Below, piece by piece: positions 10,273-19,222 of a stretch of DNA of 64,000 bases. Position 1 is the first letter of the stretch; the number at the start of each line of letters is the position of its first letter. The stretch comes from an uncultured Alphaproteobacteria bacterium (lineage in GTDB: Bacteria > Pseudomonadota > Alphaproteobacteria > Methylaequorales > Methylaequoraceae): positions 62,001-126,000 of the forward strand of contig CACEWP010000001.1 in the NCBI GenBank assembly GCA_902563305.1. Reading direction: 5' to 3'. The position numbers were made by a program, and so were the translations under genes. The notes beneath the pieces were generated by a model, which ran no database searches, had not been told where the DNA came from, and was given only the letters and a program-made list of their open reading frames with translations.

Positions 10273-11319
10273 CTACTTCAAGACCTTAGCATCAAATTTA
10301 GCAAGAGTTTTACCATCTTTTTCAAATTGAGCTCTCTCGCTTTCACCAAGTGGAATAAGGCCCTTTGATACTAAATAACCGTCAGAACCAATTGCTTTTG
10401 AAGAGGTAAATTCTCTTACATATTCTTTTATTCCTGGAATAACCGATGCATGAGCATTTTTTATGTAGAAAAACAATGATCTTGAGACTGGATATTTACC
10501 AGATGAGATAGCCTCAAACTCTGGAAAAACACCATCAACTTTTGCCGCTTTGACCTTATCTCGATTTTGATCAAGAAAAGAATAACCAAAGACTCCCAAT
10601 GCGCCAGGGTCAGCAACCAACTTTTCGATAATTAAGTTGTCGTTTTCTCCAGCTTCAACATAGGGACCATCTTCTCTGACACTTCGGCATTGACTTTTAT
10701 AAAGTTTTTTGTCTTTTTTCTTCAGTGCTTTTCTTCCAGGAAATTTTTTGCAACCTCTTTCAATAGCTAATTCATTGAAAGCATCACGTGTCCCAGAAGT
10801 CGGAGGTGGCCCAATTACAACAATAGGCGCAGCTGGTAATGCTGGGTTTACTTCGTTCCACATTTTGTAAGGGTTAGGTTTTACAGTATTTCCTTCGGGA
10901 TCCGCAGGAACGTCTTTAGCCAGAGCAAGATAAATATCCTTTAATGATAATTCCAGCATAGGACCAGATTTAGCGTTAGCCATGGCAATTCCATCAAAGC
11001 CGACTTTTATTTCGGTAATATCAGTTACGCCATTTTCTGAGCATTTTTTTACTTCCTTGGATTTTATTCTTCTAGAAGCATTAGTAATGTCTGGATGTTC
11101 GGTTCCTAGGCCTTTGCAGAAAAGCTTAAGACCTCCACCTGAACCTGTAGATTCAATTACAGGAGTTTTAAAACCGCTTGTTTTCCCGAATCTTTCTGCC
11201 ACTACCGTAGCAAAAGGATAAACTGTGGAAGAACCAACAATTTTTATTTGGTCGCGTGCTATTGATTCAGTGCTAAAAGCAAATGCCAAAGCAACAATAG
11301 CAAGTGAAGATTTTTTCAT
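10273..11319 (-). CDS. pstS: phosphate-binding periplasmic protein PstS
   Basis: Signal peptide, IVGSSTVYPFATVVAERF, ESTGSGGGLKLFC, SGTRDAF. Confidence 0.95.
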   Translation of the reverse strand: MKKSSLAIVALAFAFSTESIARDQIKIVGSSTVYPFATVVAERFGKTSGFKTPVIESTGSGGGLKLFCKGLGTEHPDITNASRRIKSKEVKKCSENGVTDITEIKVGFDGIAMANAKSGPMLELSLKDIYLALAKDVPADPEGNTVKPNPYKMWNEVNPALPAAPIVVIGPPPTSGTRDAFNELAIERGCKKFPGRKALKKKDKKLYKSQCRSVREDGPYVEAGENDNLIIEKLVADPGALGVFGYSFLDQNRDKVKAAKVDGVFPEFEAISSGKYPVSRSLFFYIKNAHASVIPGIKEYVREFTSSKAIGSDGYLVSKGLIPLGESERAQFEKDGKTLAKFDAKVLK

Positions 11320-11380
11320 ATTTCCTCTCTTTATAGTTAAAGGTTAAAAGCAAACAATAAGCAATTAAGTGTATAGAAAT

Positions 11381-11409
11381 ATGACATTTATGTTACATTT
11401 TTATGACAA
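11381..11409 (-). promoter_or_regulatory. Pho box upstream of pstS
   Basis: Minus strand TTGTCATAAAAATGTAACATAAATGTCAT: three 11-bp-spaced TGTcAt half-sites. Confidence 0.85.
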
Positions 11410-11441
11410 TGTACTTTTATTACTTTTTACTCATTTAAGGT

Positions 11442-11957
11442 TCACAAATCTTTAGGTTTTGTATAAAAATTTATTTTTGATACTGATTTATTAATCTCAA
11501 ACCATTCTTTACACTTGAAGCTTACATTAAAAAAAGCAGAAGTTGTATATTCTTCAATAGCATTTAGATAATATTTATTGTTGCTTCCACTAAAAAAATT
11601 CTCAATTGAACTGGAAATTAAGGGTTCATGTGATACTACCAAAACTCTGTTTAGTTTTGCGTGTAACATAACCGTATCAAATATATTTATTCCTGATGAA
11701 TGATATAAGTCCTCTAAATAATAGATCTTCGGATCATTGGAAACTTTTTCTAATAATAGCTTTAATGTTTCTTTGGTTCTCCTCGATGGAGAACAAAAAA
11801 TTTCTTTAAACACTATTTTTTTTTCTTTTTTCTCTAAAAATTTTAGTATTTTTTCGGTTTTTTTTTTACCCTTCATCGAAATAGGTCTTGACATATCGTC
11901 TCCATCGAAATTACTCCAATCTGACTTAGCATGCCTAATTAACGATAAATTTAGCAT
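11442..11957 (-). CDS. sixA: SixA-like phosphohistidine phosphatase (histidine phosphatase family)
   Basis: LSLIRHAKSDW...DMSRPISMKG...CSPSRRTKET...VSHEPLI. Confidence 0.85.
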   Translation of the reverse strand: MLNLSLIRHAKSDWSNFDGDDMSRPISMKGKKKTEKILKFLEKKEKKIVFKEIFCSPSRRTKETLKLLLEKVSNDPKIYYLEDLYHSSGINIFDTVMLHAKLNRVLVVSHEPLISSSIENFFSGSNNKYYLNAIEEYTTSAFFNVSFKCKEWFEINKSVSKINFYTKPKDL

Positions 11958-12099
11958 AAAGTGTAGATTAACAATTTAGATAAAAATTTAAAAGGTAAAT
12001 TAAGTCATTCATGATTTATTTTAATTAATAAACATATTTTAAAAAAGTGTGAGAGTGAAATGCGTGAGAGTAAATTGAAACCCTTAATGAAAGTGCCTT

Positions 12100-13554
12100 T
12101 TAATTACTTTTTAATGATTCAAAGGCATCTGAAATATTTTTCATGCCCCTTTCAAACGATTGTCCGAAAAGCAGATAGGTTTTTTTTGCTTTAAAATTAA
12201 CCTTATTTATGGAATTAATTGTTAATTTACAATGATCCAAATTATTATAGTTAAGTCTGCCTGTGATATGATGCGCCATTCTTAAAAGTTGTCCCAATAT
12301 TTTAACTTTAATGAGATTTTTTTTTGAAATCTTTTCTGAATAAGACAAAGCAAAATTTTCCTTAAGATTGTTTGAATATCTAAAGTAAAGAATTAAAGCA
12401 AGCATAATTCTATTTTGCCTATCTAGGTGAAAAAATTGATGGTATAAGATTTTTTCAAGAGCAAAAATTCTTCTATGCTCTGGATGCAAAGCCGACGCTA
12501 TGTTTGTAAGCCAGCATGCTGAAAGTAAAAGATTTTGATCCATTTTCAAAATATCATTAAACGGTAAAATCCAACTGAATAATTTCTCGGCATTTCTTTT
12601 CTTAATTGTTCCGCGAGCTATTTTTCTAATTTGGCTTAAAAACGGATCCACGCCTTTGTCTTTAACTAGATCATATAGAACACCTTCTCTAACTCCAGTG
12701 TTAGTAAAAAAGATTTTTTTTATCGACAACTTTTGAACTAACATTTCTAAAACATTAAAGGTGTATGGGATCGATTTTTTTCTTGATTTGAATAACTGGC
12801 TTAAAAACTTTTCATCAACTGTATTTTTATTTACAAAAATTCTTGTTCTTAATTCATTCAAAAATTCAGCTGAATCAACTTTATAATCTTGAATTATTTT
12901 TAAATCTTCACTTTTTATATGCATATGCAATTTTGCTAATGCTCTAAAGGACCCTCCAACTGCATAAAAATTTGAGTATTTATTTAATTTTACTTTTTGT
13001 ATGGAATCTTTAATATATTTAAATACCTTTTTGTCATCAAAATTGCCAATTTTTTTAAGGACTACATGTCCTATAATTAAAGATTCAATAAATTTTATTT
13101 GTTTCGAAGTATTAACTTCAGTTAATTCAAGACTACCGCCGCCAAAATCGCCAACAATTCCATCGACTTCGTGGTGTGAAAAAAAAACACCTTTTGCTGA
13201 TAACTCTCCCTCTTCTTCTTCCGTTAAAACTCTTATATCATGGTCGAACTCAGATCTTAGTTTTTTTACAATAAGATTTTGATTTTCTGCAAGTCGCAAA
13301 GCAGCTGATCCAAAAATATGAAGATTTTTTTTTTTAACATTTTTACATAAATAAAAAAATCTTTTTAATACCTTCATTAAATTTTGGAGTTCTGATTCAT
13401 CTATTCTTTTCATGAATATTCCTTTTCCCAAATTTAAAGTAACTTTTTCATTAAAGATGACACTAGCTGAAAACTTTTGCTCATCAAAAATGACAAGCCT
13501 AACTGAAGATGAGCCAATATCAATTATGGCAATTGGATTATTTTTATTACTCAT
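12100..13554 (-). CDS. ppx: exopolyphosphatase (Ppx/GppA)
   Basis: AIIDIGSSSVRLVIFD, GDFGGGSLEL; 4-nt overlap with ppk. Confidence 0.93.
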   Translation of the reverse strand: MSNKNNPIAIIDIGSSSVRLVIFDEQKFSASVIFNEKVTLNLGKGIFMKRIDESELQNLMKVLKRFFYLCKNVKKKNLHIFGSAALRLAENQNLIVKKLRSEFDHDIRVLTEEEEGELSAKGVFFSHHEVDGIVGDFGGGSLELTEVNTSKQIKFIESLIIGHVVLKKIGNFDDKKVFKYIKDSIQKVKLNKYSNFYAVGGSFRALAKLHMHIKSEDLKIIQDYKVDSAEFLNELRTRIFVNKNTVDEKFLSQLFKSRKKSIPYTFNVLEMLVQKLSIKKIFFTNTGVREGVLYDLVKDKGVDPFLSQIRKIARGTIKKRNAEKLFSWILPFNDILKMDQNLLLSACWLTNIASALHPEHRRIFALEKILYHQFFHLDRQNRIMLALILYFRYSNNLKENFALSYSEKISKKNLIKVKILGQLLRMAHHITGRLNYNNLDHCKLTINSINKVNFKAKKTYLLFGQSFERGMKNISDAFESLKSN

Positions 13555-15644
13555 TTTTTTTTAAATTTTGATCCTCTGCCAGATAAAGATGGATTGTCTA
13601 TAAAATACTTATGTGCAGAAAAACCAACTGATTTTGAAGCAATGCGTTCGTAAGACCCGTTAGATTTTAATTTCCAACTATTTTTTTTATCTTTTAAGTA
13701 TGCAACCATTATTTGATTCAGAATTTGTTTTTGAACAGTTTCGTTGGCTATGGGAATAAAAGCTTCTACCCTTCTATCAAGATTTCTTGTCATAAGGTCA
13801 GCTGAAGAAATAAAAACGAAATTTTTTTCATTTGGCATTTTATTCCCGTTGGCAAAACAAAAAATTCTGCTGTGCTCCAAAAACCTTCCTATAATACTTT
13901 TTACCTCAATATTCTCAGAAAAACCAGGAATTCCTGGCCTTAGTCCGCATATACCTCTTACTATTAGTTTTATTTTAACTCCATTCTGTGAAGCAAAATA
14001 TAATTGATCAATGATATTACTATCAATTAATGAATTAACTTTGATCCATATTTGAGCAGGTAGATTCTTTTTTTTATTTGTAATTTCATTGTTGATAAGA
14101 GAGGTCAATTTTTCCCTTAGAAATTTTGGTGAATATGTCAACACATTCATTTTTTCTGGCTTTGTATAACCAGTTATAAAATTAAAAACTTTTAAAGCGT
14201 CATTTGCCAAATCTTTATTACATGAAAAAAAAGATAAATCAGTATAAGTTTTTGCAGTTATAGGGTGATAATTTCCAGTTCCAAAATGAACATACGACAC
14301 AAGCTCATCACTTTCCTTTCTTGTTACAACAGAAATCTTAGCGTGAGTTTTGAGATTTACAAATCCATATACGATGTGCACACCAGCTTTTTCTAAATCA
14401 CGCGCCCATTTGATATTTTTCTCTTCATCAAAACGAGCTTTCAATTCCACTATTGCTGTTACTGACTTGCCATTATTAGAAGCATCAATTAAAGCTTTAA
14501 TTATTGGCGAGTTTTTGCTCGTTCTATAAAGTGTTTGTTTAATCGATACAACAAAATCATCTATTGCTGCTTGTTCCAAAAAGTTTACAACAACATCAAA
14601 ACTCTCAAAGGGATGGTGAACGATAATATCCTTTTTCTTAATTGCTGAAAAACAACTCCCATTATAATCTATGATTCTTTGCGGAAATCTTGGCTTTATT
14701 TTTTTAAATTTAAGATCTTGATCGGCGTGCTCGACAATCTCATTTAGTGAATTAATATCCAAAAGTGAATTTACTCGAAAAATTCTTTCCTCACTAACTT
14801 TGAGCGATTTTTTAATAAAAGAAAGTAATTTTTTTTCTACTCTTCCTTGAATATATAAACCAATAACTGTTCCTCTCCTTCTTTTTTTTAGAGCAGTTTC
14901 GAATGAGAGAATTAAATCCTCAGCCTCTTCTTCAAATTCAATATCACTGTCTCTGATAACTCTAATTAATGAAAAACTTTTTAGCTTAAAATCTGGAAAG
15001 ATAATTTTGATGTTATTTTTTATAATATCCTCGGATTTAGCAAAATTATTGGGATTTGAAACTTTGAAAAATCTTTGGAGTTTTGGTGGAAAAATAACTA
15101 GAGAATAGGATAGCTTCCCTTTTTTATTTATTAAAGCACACACCATTGTAATGCTTTGATTTGGAAGAAATGGAAATGGATGGGCACCATCAATTGCTAA
15201 TGGTGTTAAAGAGGGCAGAATTGATTTTTTGAATACTTCAACTGTTTTTTTTTCTTCTTTTTTGAAATCTTTTGGTATTTCCAAAACTTTTATTTTTTTT
15301 TTACTTAATTCTTTTTTAAGGCTATTCCAAATATTTTGTTGTTTTTTTAAAAGTGACCTCAAAGATTTTGTAACGTCATTAAACTGTTGCCTAGTTGTTC
15401 TTCCGTCATCAGTTCTCATGGAAACTTTCTGTTTCATCAGTCGGTAAAGTCCTGCAACTCTTACCATATGAAATTCATCTAAATTATTTCCTGAAATTGA
15501 TAGAAATCTTAGTCTCTCTATTAACAGATTCCGAAGGTTTTCTGATTCGCTCAAAACTCTATCATTGAAACTCAACCAAGATAACTCTCTATTGATGAAA
15601 CGCATCGGAGAATTTTGAATGTTTTTATTAAATTTTTTGTTCAT
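13551..15644 (-). CDS. ppk1: polyphosphate kinase 1
   Basis: FINRELSWLSFNDRVLSESEN, ELKARFDEEKNIKWARDLEKAGVHIVYG, HFGTGNYHPITAKTYTDLSFF. Confidence 0.96.
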   Translation of the reverse strand: MNKKFNKNIQNSPMRFINRELSWLSFNDRVLSESENLRNLLIERLRFLSISGNNLDEFHMVRVAGLYRLMKQKVSMRTDDGRTTRQQFNDVTKSLRSLLKKQQNIWNSLKKELSKKKIKVLEIPKDFKKEEKKTVEVFKKSILPSLTPLAIDGAHPFPFLPNQSITMVCALINKKGKLSYSLVIFPPKLQRFFKVSNPNNFAKSEDIIKNNIKIIFPDFKLKSFSLIRVIRDSDIEFEEEAEDLILSFETALKKRRRGTVIGLYIQGRVEKKLLSFIKKSLKVSEERIFRVNSLLDINSLNEIVEHADQDLKFKKIKPRFPQRIIDYNGSCFSAIKKKDIIVHHPFESFDVVVNFLEQAAIDDFVVSIKQTLYRTSKNSPIIKALIDASNNGKSVTAIVELKARFDEEKNIKWARDLEKAGVHIVYGFVNLKTHAKISVVTRKESDELVSYVHFGTGNYHPITAKTYTDLSFFSCNKDLANDALKVFNFITGYTKPEKMNVLTYSPKFLREKLTSLINNEITNKKKNLPAQIWIKVNSLIDSNIIDQLYFASQNGVKIKLIVRGICGLRPGIPGFSENIEVKSIIGRFLEHSRIFCFANGNKMPNEKNFVFISSADLMTRNLDRRVEAFIPIANETVQKQILNQIMVAYLKDKKNSWKLKSNGSYERIASKSVGFSAHKYFIDNPSLSGRGSKFKKK

Positions 15645-16890
15645 TATAACTTTCCTGGAGGAAGGATGTTAAATACAAACAAAAAGCAATCATGATTGTT
15701 GATAATGCTAAGCTTAAAGTTAGCCCGCCAAATTGATAAGATAATCCAGATAAAAGGGTTCCGAAAAACCTTCCAGTAGCATTAGCCATATAGTAAAAGC
15801 CAACATCAAGAGAAACTCTGTTCATTTTTGAGAAATGCAAAATCAAATAAGAATGAATAGACGAATTTACAGCAAATATTCCACAAAAAATAAAAAGACC
15901 AGAAAATAAAAAAATTGTTGTCAGAAAAATTTCACTGAAAAAAAATAGTAAAAAAGTTAATAAGATTAGATTAATTAGGAGGTAGAGAACCCAATTTTTT
16001 GAGATATCTACCAAGTTAATTTTTCTGTTGTCCTTCTTTAAGAATAATTTTGGTGAGTAAGCTTGAATTATTCCGTAGAGAATTATCCATGCGGCCATAA
16101 AGCTCCCAATTATAAAGAAGGCTTTTTTATTCCCATCTACCGAACCATCCGAAAAAATACTGTAAAAAAAAATTGGCAATCCAACCACAAACCAAACATC
16201 ACGTGCTCCAAATAAAAAAATTCTTGCTGCAGATAGAAAGTTAATGTTTTTAGATTTTGAAAATACATCGAATATTTTTGCTTTATTATTTTTATTTATA
16301 AGATCATCCTTTAAGAAAATAAAACTACATACCAAAATAAAGGTAACAATAACAACCATTGAAATTAATGAATTATAAAAACCTATCGTTGCTAATAATG
16401 TACAGCCCAGCAAAAATCCGAAACCTTTTACAGCATTTTTCGAACCTGTTAAGATTGCCACCCACTTAAAGAGGCTCGATTGATTATCTGGTGCTAAAAG
16501 TTTAACTGCTGATTTAGAGGACATCTTTGTTAAATCTTTTGCAATACCGCTTAATCCTTGGACGATTAAAACATAAAAAATCGAAAAGTTTTGACTCCAA
16601 TTTTCATCCAATTGTGATAGAGAGTAAAGAGAAATTATTTGAACAGTCAAACCTGCATATAAAGTAAGCTTAAGACCGTATCGAGCGGCTAACCATCCAG
16701 CTGAAGGATTTGTAAAAATCCCAGCCAGTTCATAAAATAGAAATAAATATGCGAGTTGTAGTGGTGAAAAACCATTTTGATGAAAATGAAGTAAAACTAA
16801 CATTCTCAGTGCCCCATCACTAAGCATAAATACCCAATAAGCAAAGGTAACTATCAAATAAGAGAATTGTTCTTTAGACAATAAAATCAT
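15628..16890 (-). CDS. arsJ: organoarsenical efflux MFS transporter ArsJ-like
   Basis: DGALRMLVLLHFHQNGFSPLQLAYLFLFYELAGIFTNPSAGWLAARYGLK, GLSGIAKDLTKMSSKSAVK, FKWVAILTGSKNAVKGFGFLLG resemble ArsJ; overlaps the GAPDH gene. Confidence 0.85.
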   Translation of the reverse strand: MILLSKEQFSYLIVTFAYWVFMLSDGALRMLVLLHFHQNGFSPLQLAYLFLFYELAGIFTNPSAGWLAARYGLKLTLYAGLTVQIISLYSLSQLDENWSQNFSIFYVLIVQGLSGIAKDLTKMSSKSAVKLLAPDNQSSLFKWVAILTGSKNAVKGFGFLLGCTLLATIGFYNSLISMVVIVTFILVCSFIFLKDDLINKNNKAKIFDVFSKSKNINFLSAARIFLFGARDVWFVVGLPIFFYSIFSDGSVDGNKKAFFIIGSFMAAWIILYGIIQAYSPKLFLKKDNRKINLVDISKNWVLYLLINLILLTFLLFFFSEIFLTTIFLFSGLFIFCGIFAVNSSIHSYLILHFSKMNRVSLDVGFYYMANATGRFFGTLLSGLSYQFGGLTLSLALSTIMIAFCLYLTSFLQESYNEQKI

Positions 16891-17885
16891 AGAGATTCAC
16901 TTACAAATTCGCAAATATCAACCATTCTTTTTGCATAAGCGATTTCGTTGTCATACCATGCATAAACTTTCAGTTGCCTCTTGTTTATAACCATAGTAGA
17001 ACACGCATCAATAATTGCTGACCTGGTATCATTTACATAATCTGCTGATACAAGCTGAGCTTCCTCATAGCCTAAAATCCCTTTCAAATCATTCTCAGAG
17101 GCATCTTTAAAAAAGTTATTTACTTCTTCTTCAGAAGTATCTCGTTTTAATTCAAAAACACAATCCGTTAATGATGAATTTAAAAGTGGGACTCTGACAG
17201 CATGACCATTAAGTTTTCCTTCTAATTGAGGATAAATAAGAGATATTGCTTTCGCACTTCCTGTTGTTGTGGGAATCAAAGAATTTAAAGAGGACCTAGA
17301 TCGTCTGATATCTTTTCCAGGTTTGTCGACAATTGTCTGTGTGTTAGTTACGTTATGTATTGTTGTAATTGACCCATGTACTATGCCAATATTTTCGTGG
17401 AGTACTTTTACAACAGGTGCTAAACAGTTTGTTGTACAACTAGCAGCTGTAATTATTTTATGAGTATCGGGAATATATGTTTTATGGTTTATTCCAAATA
17501 CTATATTTGCAACATTTTTTTCATTAATTGGTGCAGAGACAATTACTTTCTTAACACCATTATCAAAATAAGGGGCTAATTTTTTTTCTGATTTGAAGAC
17601 TCCCGTGCAATCTAAAACAATATCTACACCTTCTAGTTTTAAATTTTCAATTTTATTGTGATTATTAAAAATTAGTCTTCGATCATCAATTGAAATTATA
17701 TTCTGGTCGGTAGAAAATTTGGCATTCCACCGACCATGAACAGTGTCAAACTCCAACAAATGGCAATGTGTGTTTATAGTTCCAACTGCATCATTAATCC
17801 AAGCTAAATCTAAATTTTTTTCTAGAAGAAATTTGAGTACATATTTACCAATCCTTCCTATTCCATTAATTGCATACGTTGTCAT
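16887..17885 (-). CDS. gap: ArsJ-associated glyceraldehyde-3-phosphate dehydrogenase
   Basis: INGIGRIGKYVLKFLL, ASCTTNCLAPVVKVLHENIGI, DIRRSRSSLNSLIPTTTGSAKA, LNGHAVRVPLLNSSLTDCVFEL; 4-nt overlap with arsJ; start set to MTTYAING. Confidence 0.88.
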   Translation of the reverse strand: MTTYAINGIGRIGKYVLKFLLEKNLDLAWINDAVGTINTHCHLLEFDTVHGRWNAKFSTDQNIISIDDRRLIFNNHNKIENLKLEGVDIVLDCTGVFKSEKKLAPYFDNGVKKVIVSAPINEKNVANIVFGINHKTYIPDTHKIITAASCTTNCLAPVVKVLHENIGIVHGSITTIHNVTNTQTIVDKPGKDIRRSRSSLNSLIPTTTGSAKAISLIYPQLEGKLNGHAVRVPLLNSSLTDCVFELKRDTSEEEVNNFFKDASENDLKGILGYEEAQLVSADYVNDTRSAIIDACSTMVINKRQLKVYAWYDNEIAYAKRMVDICEFVSESL

Positions 17886-17904
17886 GATGAACGAGTACTT
17901 TGGT

Positions 17905-17926
17905 AGTGTTACAGTTTTATGACAAA
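17905..17926 (-). promoter_or_regulatory. Pho box upstream of gap-arsJ-ppk-ppx
   Basis: Minus strand TTTGTCATAAAACTGTAACACT; 11-bp-spaced half-sites; same consensus as the pstS and porin boxes. Confidence 0.8.
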
Positions 17927-17951
17927 AGCTCCTAAATAGCCAAAAATACAC

Positions 17952-17988
17952 ATGTCATCTTACGTAAAAGTGTTACGTAAGGTGACAT
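17952..17988 (-). terminator. 16-bp stem, 5-nt loop inverted repeat (ATGTCATCTTACGTAA-aagtg-TTACGTAAGGTGACAT); putative terminator or attenuator
   Basis: Near-perfect inverted repeat (one G/T mismatch) between the end of the Lys-rich gene and the gap promoter; short T-rich tract follows on the minus strand. Confidence 0.5.
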
Positions 17989-18000
17989 ATTATATTTTAT

Positions 18001-18618
18001 TTATTTTGTTGTCTCAGGTTTTTCTTCTGATGAAGGAGAGGTGATATCCGTTTTTATGTTTATATTTTGAGTAGAAACTTTATCTAAGCTCCCATTTGAT
18101 TTTGTTAAATCAATTTTTTTTGTTTTTGACTTATTTTTGACAGTGGACTGAGAAGTTTTTGTAGTTTTTTTATCACTTTTTTTAAGTCGAGCTTTTAACT
18201 TTTTATTGTTACTTTTTAATTTTTTAATAACTTTTTTAGGTTTATTAAGTTTAGATTCTAATTTCTTATTATCCTTTTTTAATTTACTAACGTTTTTATT
18301 AGGTTTCTTAAGTTTGGATTCTAACTTTTTATTAACCCTTTTTAATTTACTAACCTTTTTTTTAGGTTTTTTGAATTTAATTATTTTAGCTTTTAAATTT
18401 TTATTTTTCTTTTTTAAAACCTGAATTTCTTTTTTTTGATCAGATTTTTTTTTCGCACCTTCAATTGCTAAACACCCTAATTTTACAATTTTTGGTAGCT
18501 TTTTAGATTTACTCATTTTTTTAAGACTTAAACCTGTTAAGCGAGAAAATTTCTTATTAGAAATCTTATTTTTTTTCCCCCATCTTTTAAGCTGAGTTGG
18601 TTTTTTAAGTGGTTGCAT
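18001..18618 (-). CDS. Lys-rich protein: degenerate XRE/HTH-like N-terminus plus 21-aa coiled-coil repeats and charged tail
   Basis: ATG 18618 preceded by strong SD (AAAAGGAGGAATTAAA). N-terminus QLKRWGKKNKISNKKFSRLTGLSLKKM..KLPKIVKLGCLAIEGAKKK aligns with the XRE protein at 19223; repeats K(P)xxxVSKLKxxNKKLESKLx. Confidence 0.7.
   Translation of the reverse strand: MQPLKKPTQLKRWGKKNKISNKKFSRLTGLSLKKMSKSKKLPKIVKLGCLAIEGAKKKSDQKKEIQVLKKKNKNLKAKIIKFKKPKKKVSKLKRVNKKLESKLKKPNKNVSKLKKDNKKLESKLNKPKKVIKKLKSNNKKLKARLKKSDKKTTKTSQSTVKNKSKTKKIDLTKSNGSLDKVSTQNINIKTDITSPSSEEKPETTK
18178..18369 (-). repeat. three tandem 63-nt (21-aa, three-heptad) coding repeats
   Basis: KPKKKVSKLKRVNKKLESKLK / KPNKNVSKLKKDNKKLESKLN / KPKKVIKKLKSNNKKLKARLK. 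Confidence 0.8.
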
Positions 18619-18681
18619 TTTAATTCCTCCTTTTAACTTTACATTTATGCATTGCAATTCCTGGGAACAGCATATACAAAT

Positions 18682-18700
18682 ATACGCAATTATTGCATGT
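18682..18700. promoter_or_regulatory. palindromic site 1: ATACGCAATTATTGCATGT
   Basis: Perfect GCAAT-T-ATTGC core; 63 bp before the ATG of the Lys-rich gene; matches sites 2 and 3. Confidence 0.65.
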
Positions 18701-18706
18701 TGTCAA

Positions 18707-19015
18707 TTATTTAAAGCTTTTGTTGTTTGTTGTATTTTCTGTTAATTTTTGTTTAAGGGACTCTAAATCCTGATCTAACTTATAGTGTGACCAATCACTA
18801 AAAGACAAACAAACGGAATATTTCTTTTTTAAAATATTGTTATTTTCTTTTATGTTTGAAGCGCTTTTAAGTTGGCCGTTAATTATCTCAGACATAAACC
18901 TACAAGAATTCTGAGTATTATATGTTTCTGTGGTAGTTTTACTTACGTCTGTTACAAAGCCGTCAGAATCATAAAGAGGGCCAAAAAACGTTACAAAAAC
19001 AATAACCCAAGTCAT
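18707..19015 (-). CDS. small ORF with N-terminal signal/anchor-like segment, uncharacterised
   Basis: 102-aa ORF MTWVIVFVTFFGPLYDSDGF..., two Cys; lies between palindromes 1 and 2; no family recognised. Confidence 0.5.
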   Translation of the reverse strand: MTWVIVFVTFFGPLYDSDGFVTDVSKTTTETYNTQNSCRFMSEIINGQLKSASNIKENNNILKKKYSVCLSFSDWSHYKLDQDLESLKQKLTENTTNNKSFK

Positions 19016-19110
19016 TTTCTTTTCGTTTGGTTGTCTAAGCTTCTTTTTTTAAAAACAAAGTCCCAATATAGCAAATGTCCATACATATATAATCTCCTAA
19101 GCAGTTATCC

Positions 19111-19129
19111 ACACGCAACTATTGCGCGT
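19111..19129. promoter_or_regulatory. palindromic site 2: ACACGCAACTATTGCGCGT
   Basis: Same core as sites 1 and 3; exactly 30 bp from site 3. Confidence 0.65.
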
Positions 19130-19140
19130 TTATTATAAAT

Positions 19141-19159
19141 ATACGCACTGATTGCGCAT
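19141..19159. promoter_or_regulatory. palindromic site 3: ATACGCACTGATTGCGCAT
   Basis: Same core; 63 bp before the likely ATG (19223) of the XRE regulator. Confidence 0.65.
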
Positions 19160-19222
19160 ATGTCAATATTATTTTGTAATAATTTTTTTTTTTTGGTATT
19201 AATACTTACTTTCTTAAAGTCT

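Noticed and set aside
12049-12075. Direct repeat GTGAGAGTGAAA / GTGAGAGTAAAT, 15 bp apart, downstream of ppx
   Set aside because: Only two short copies, no symmetry or association with a promoter; could be chance
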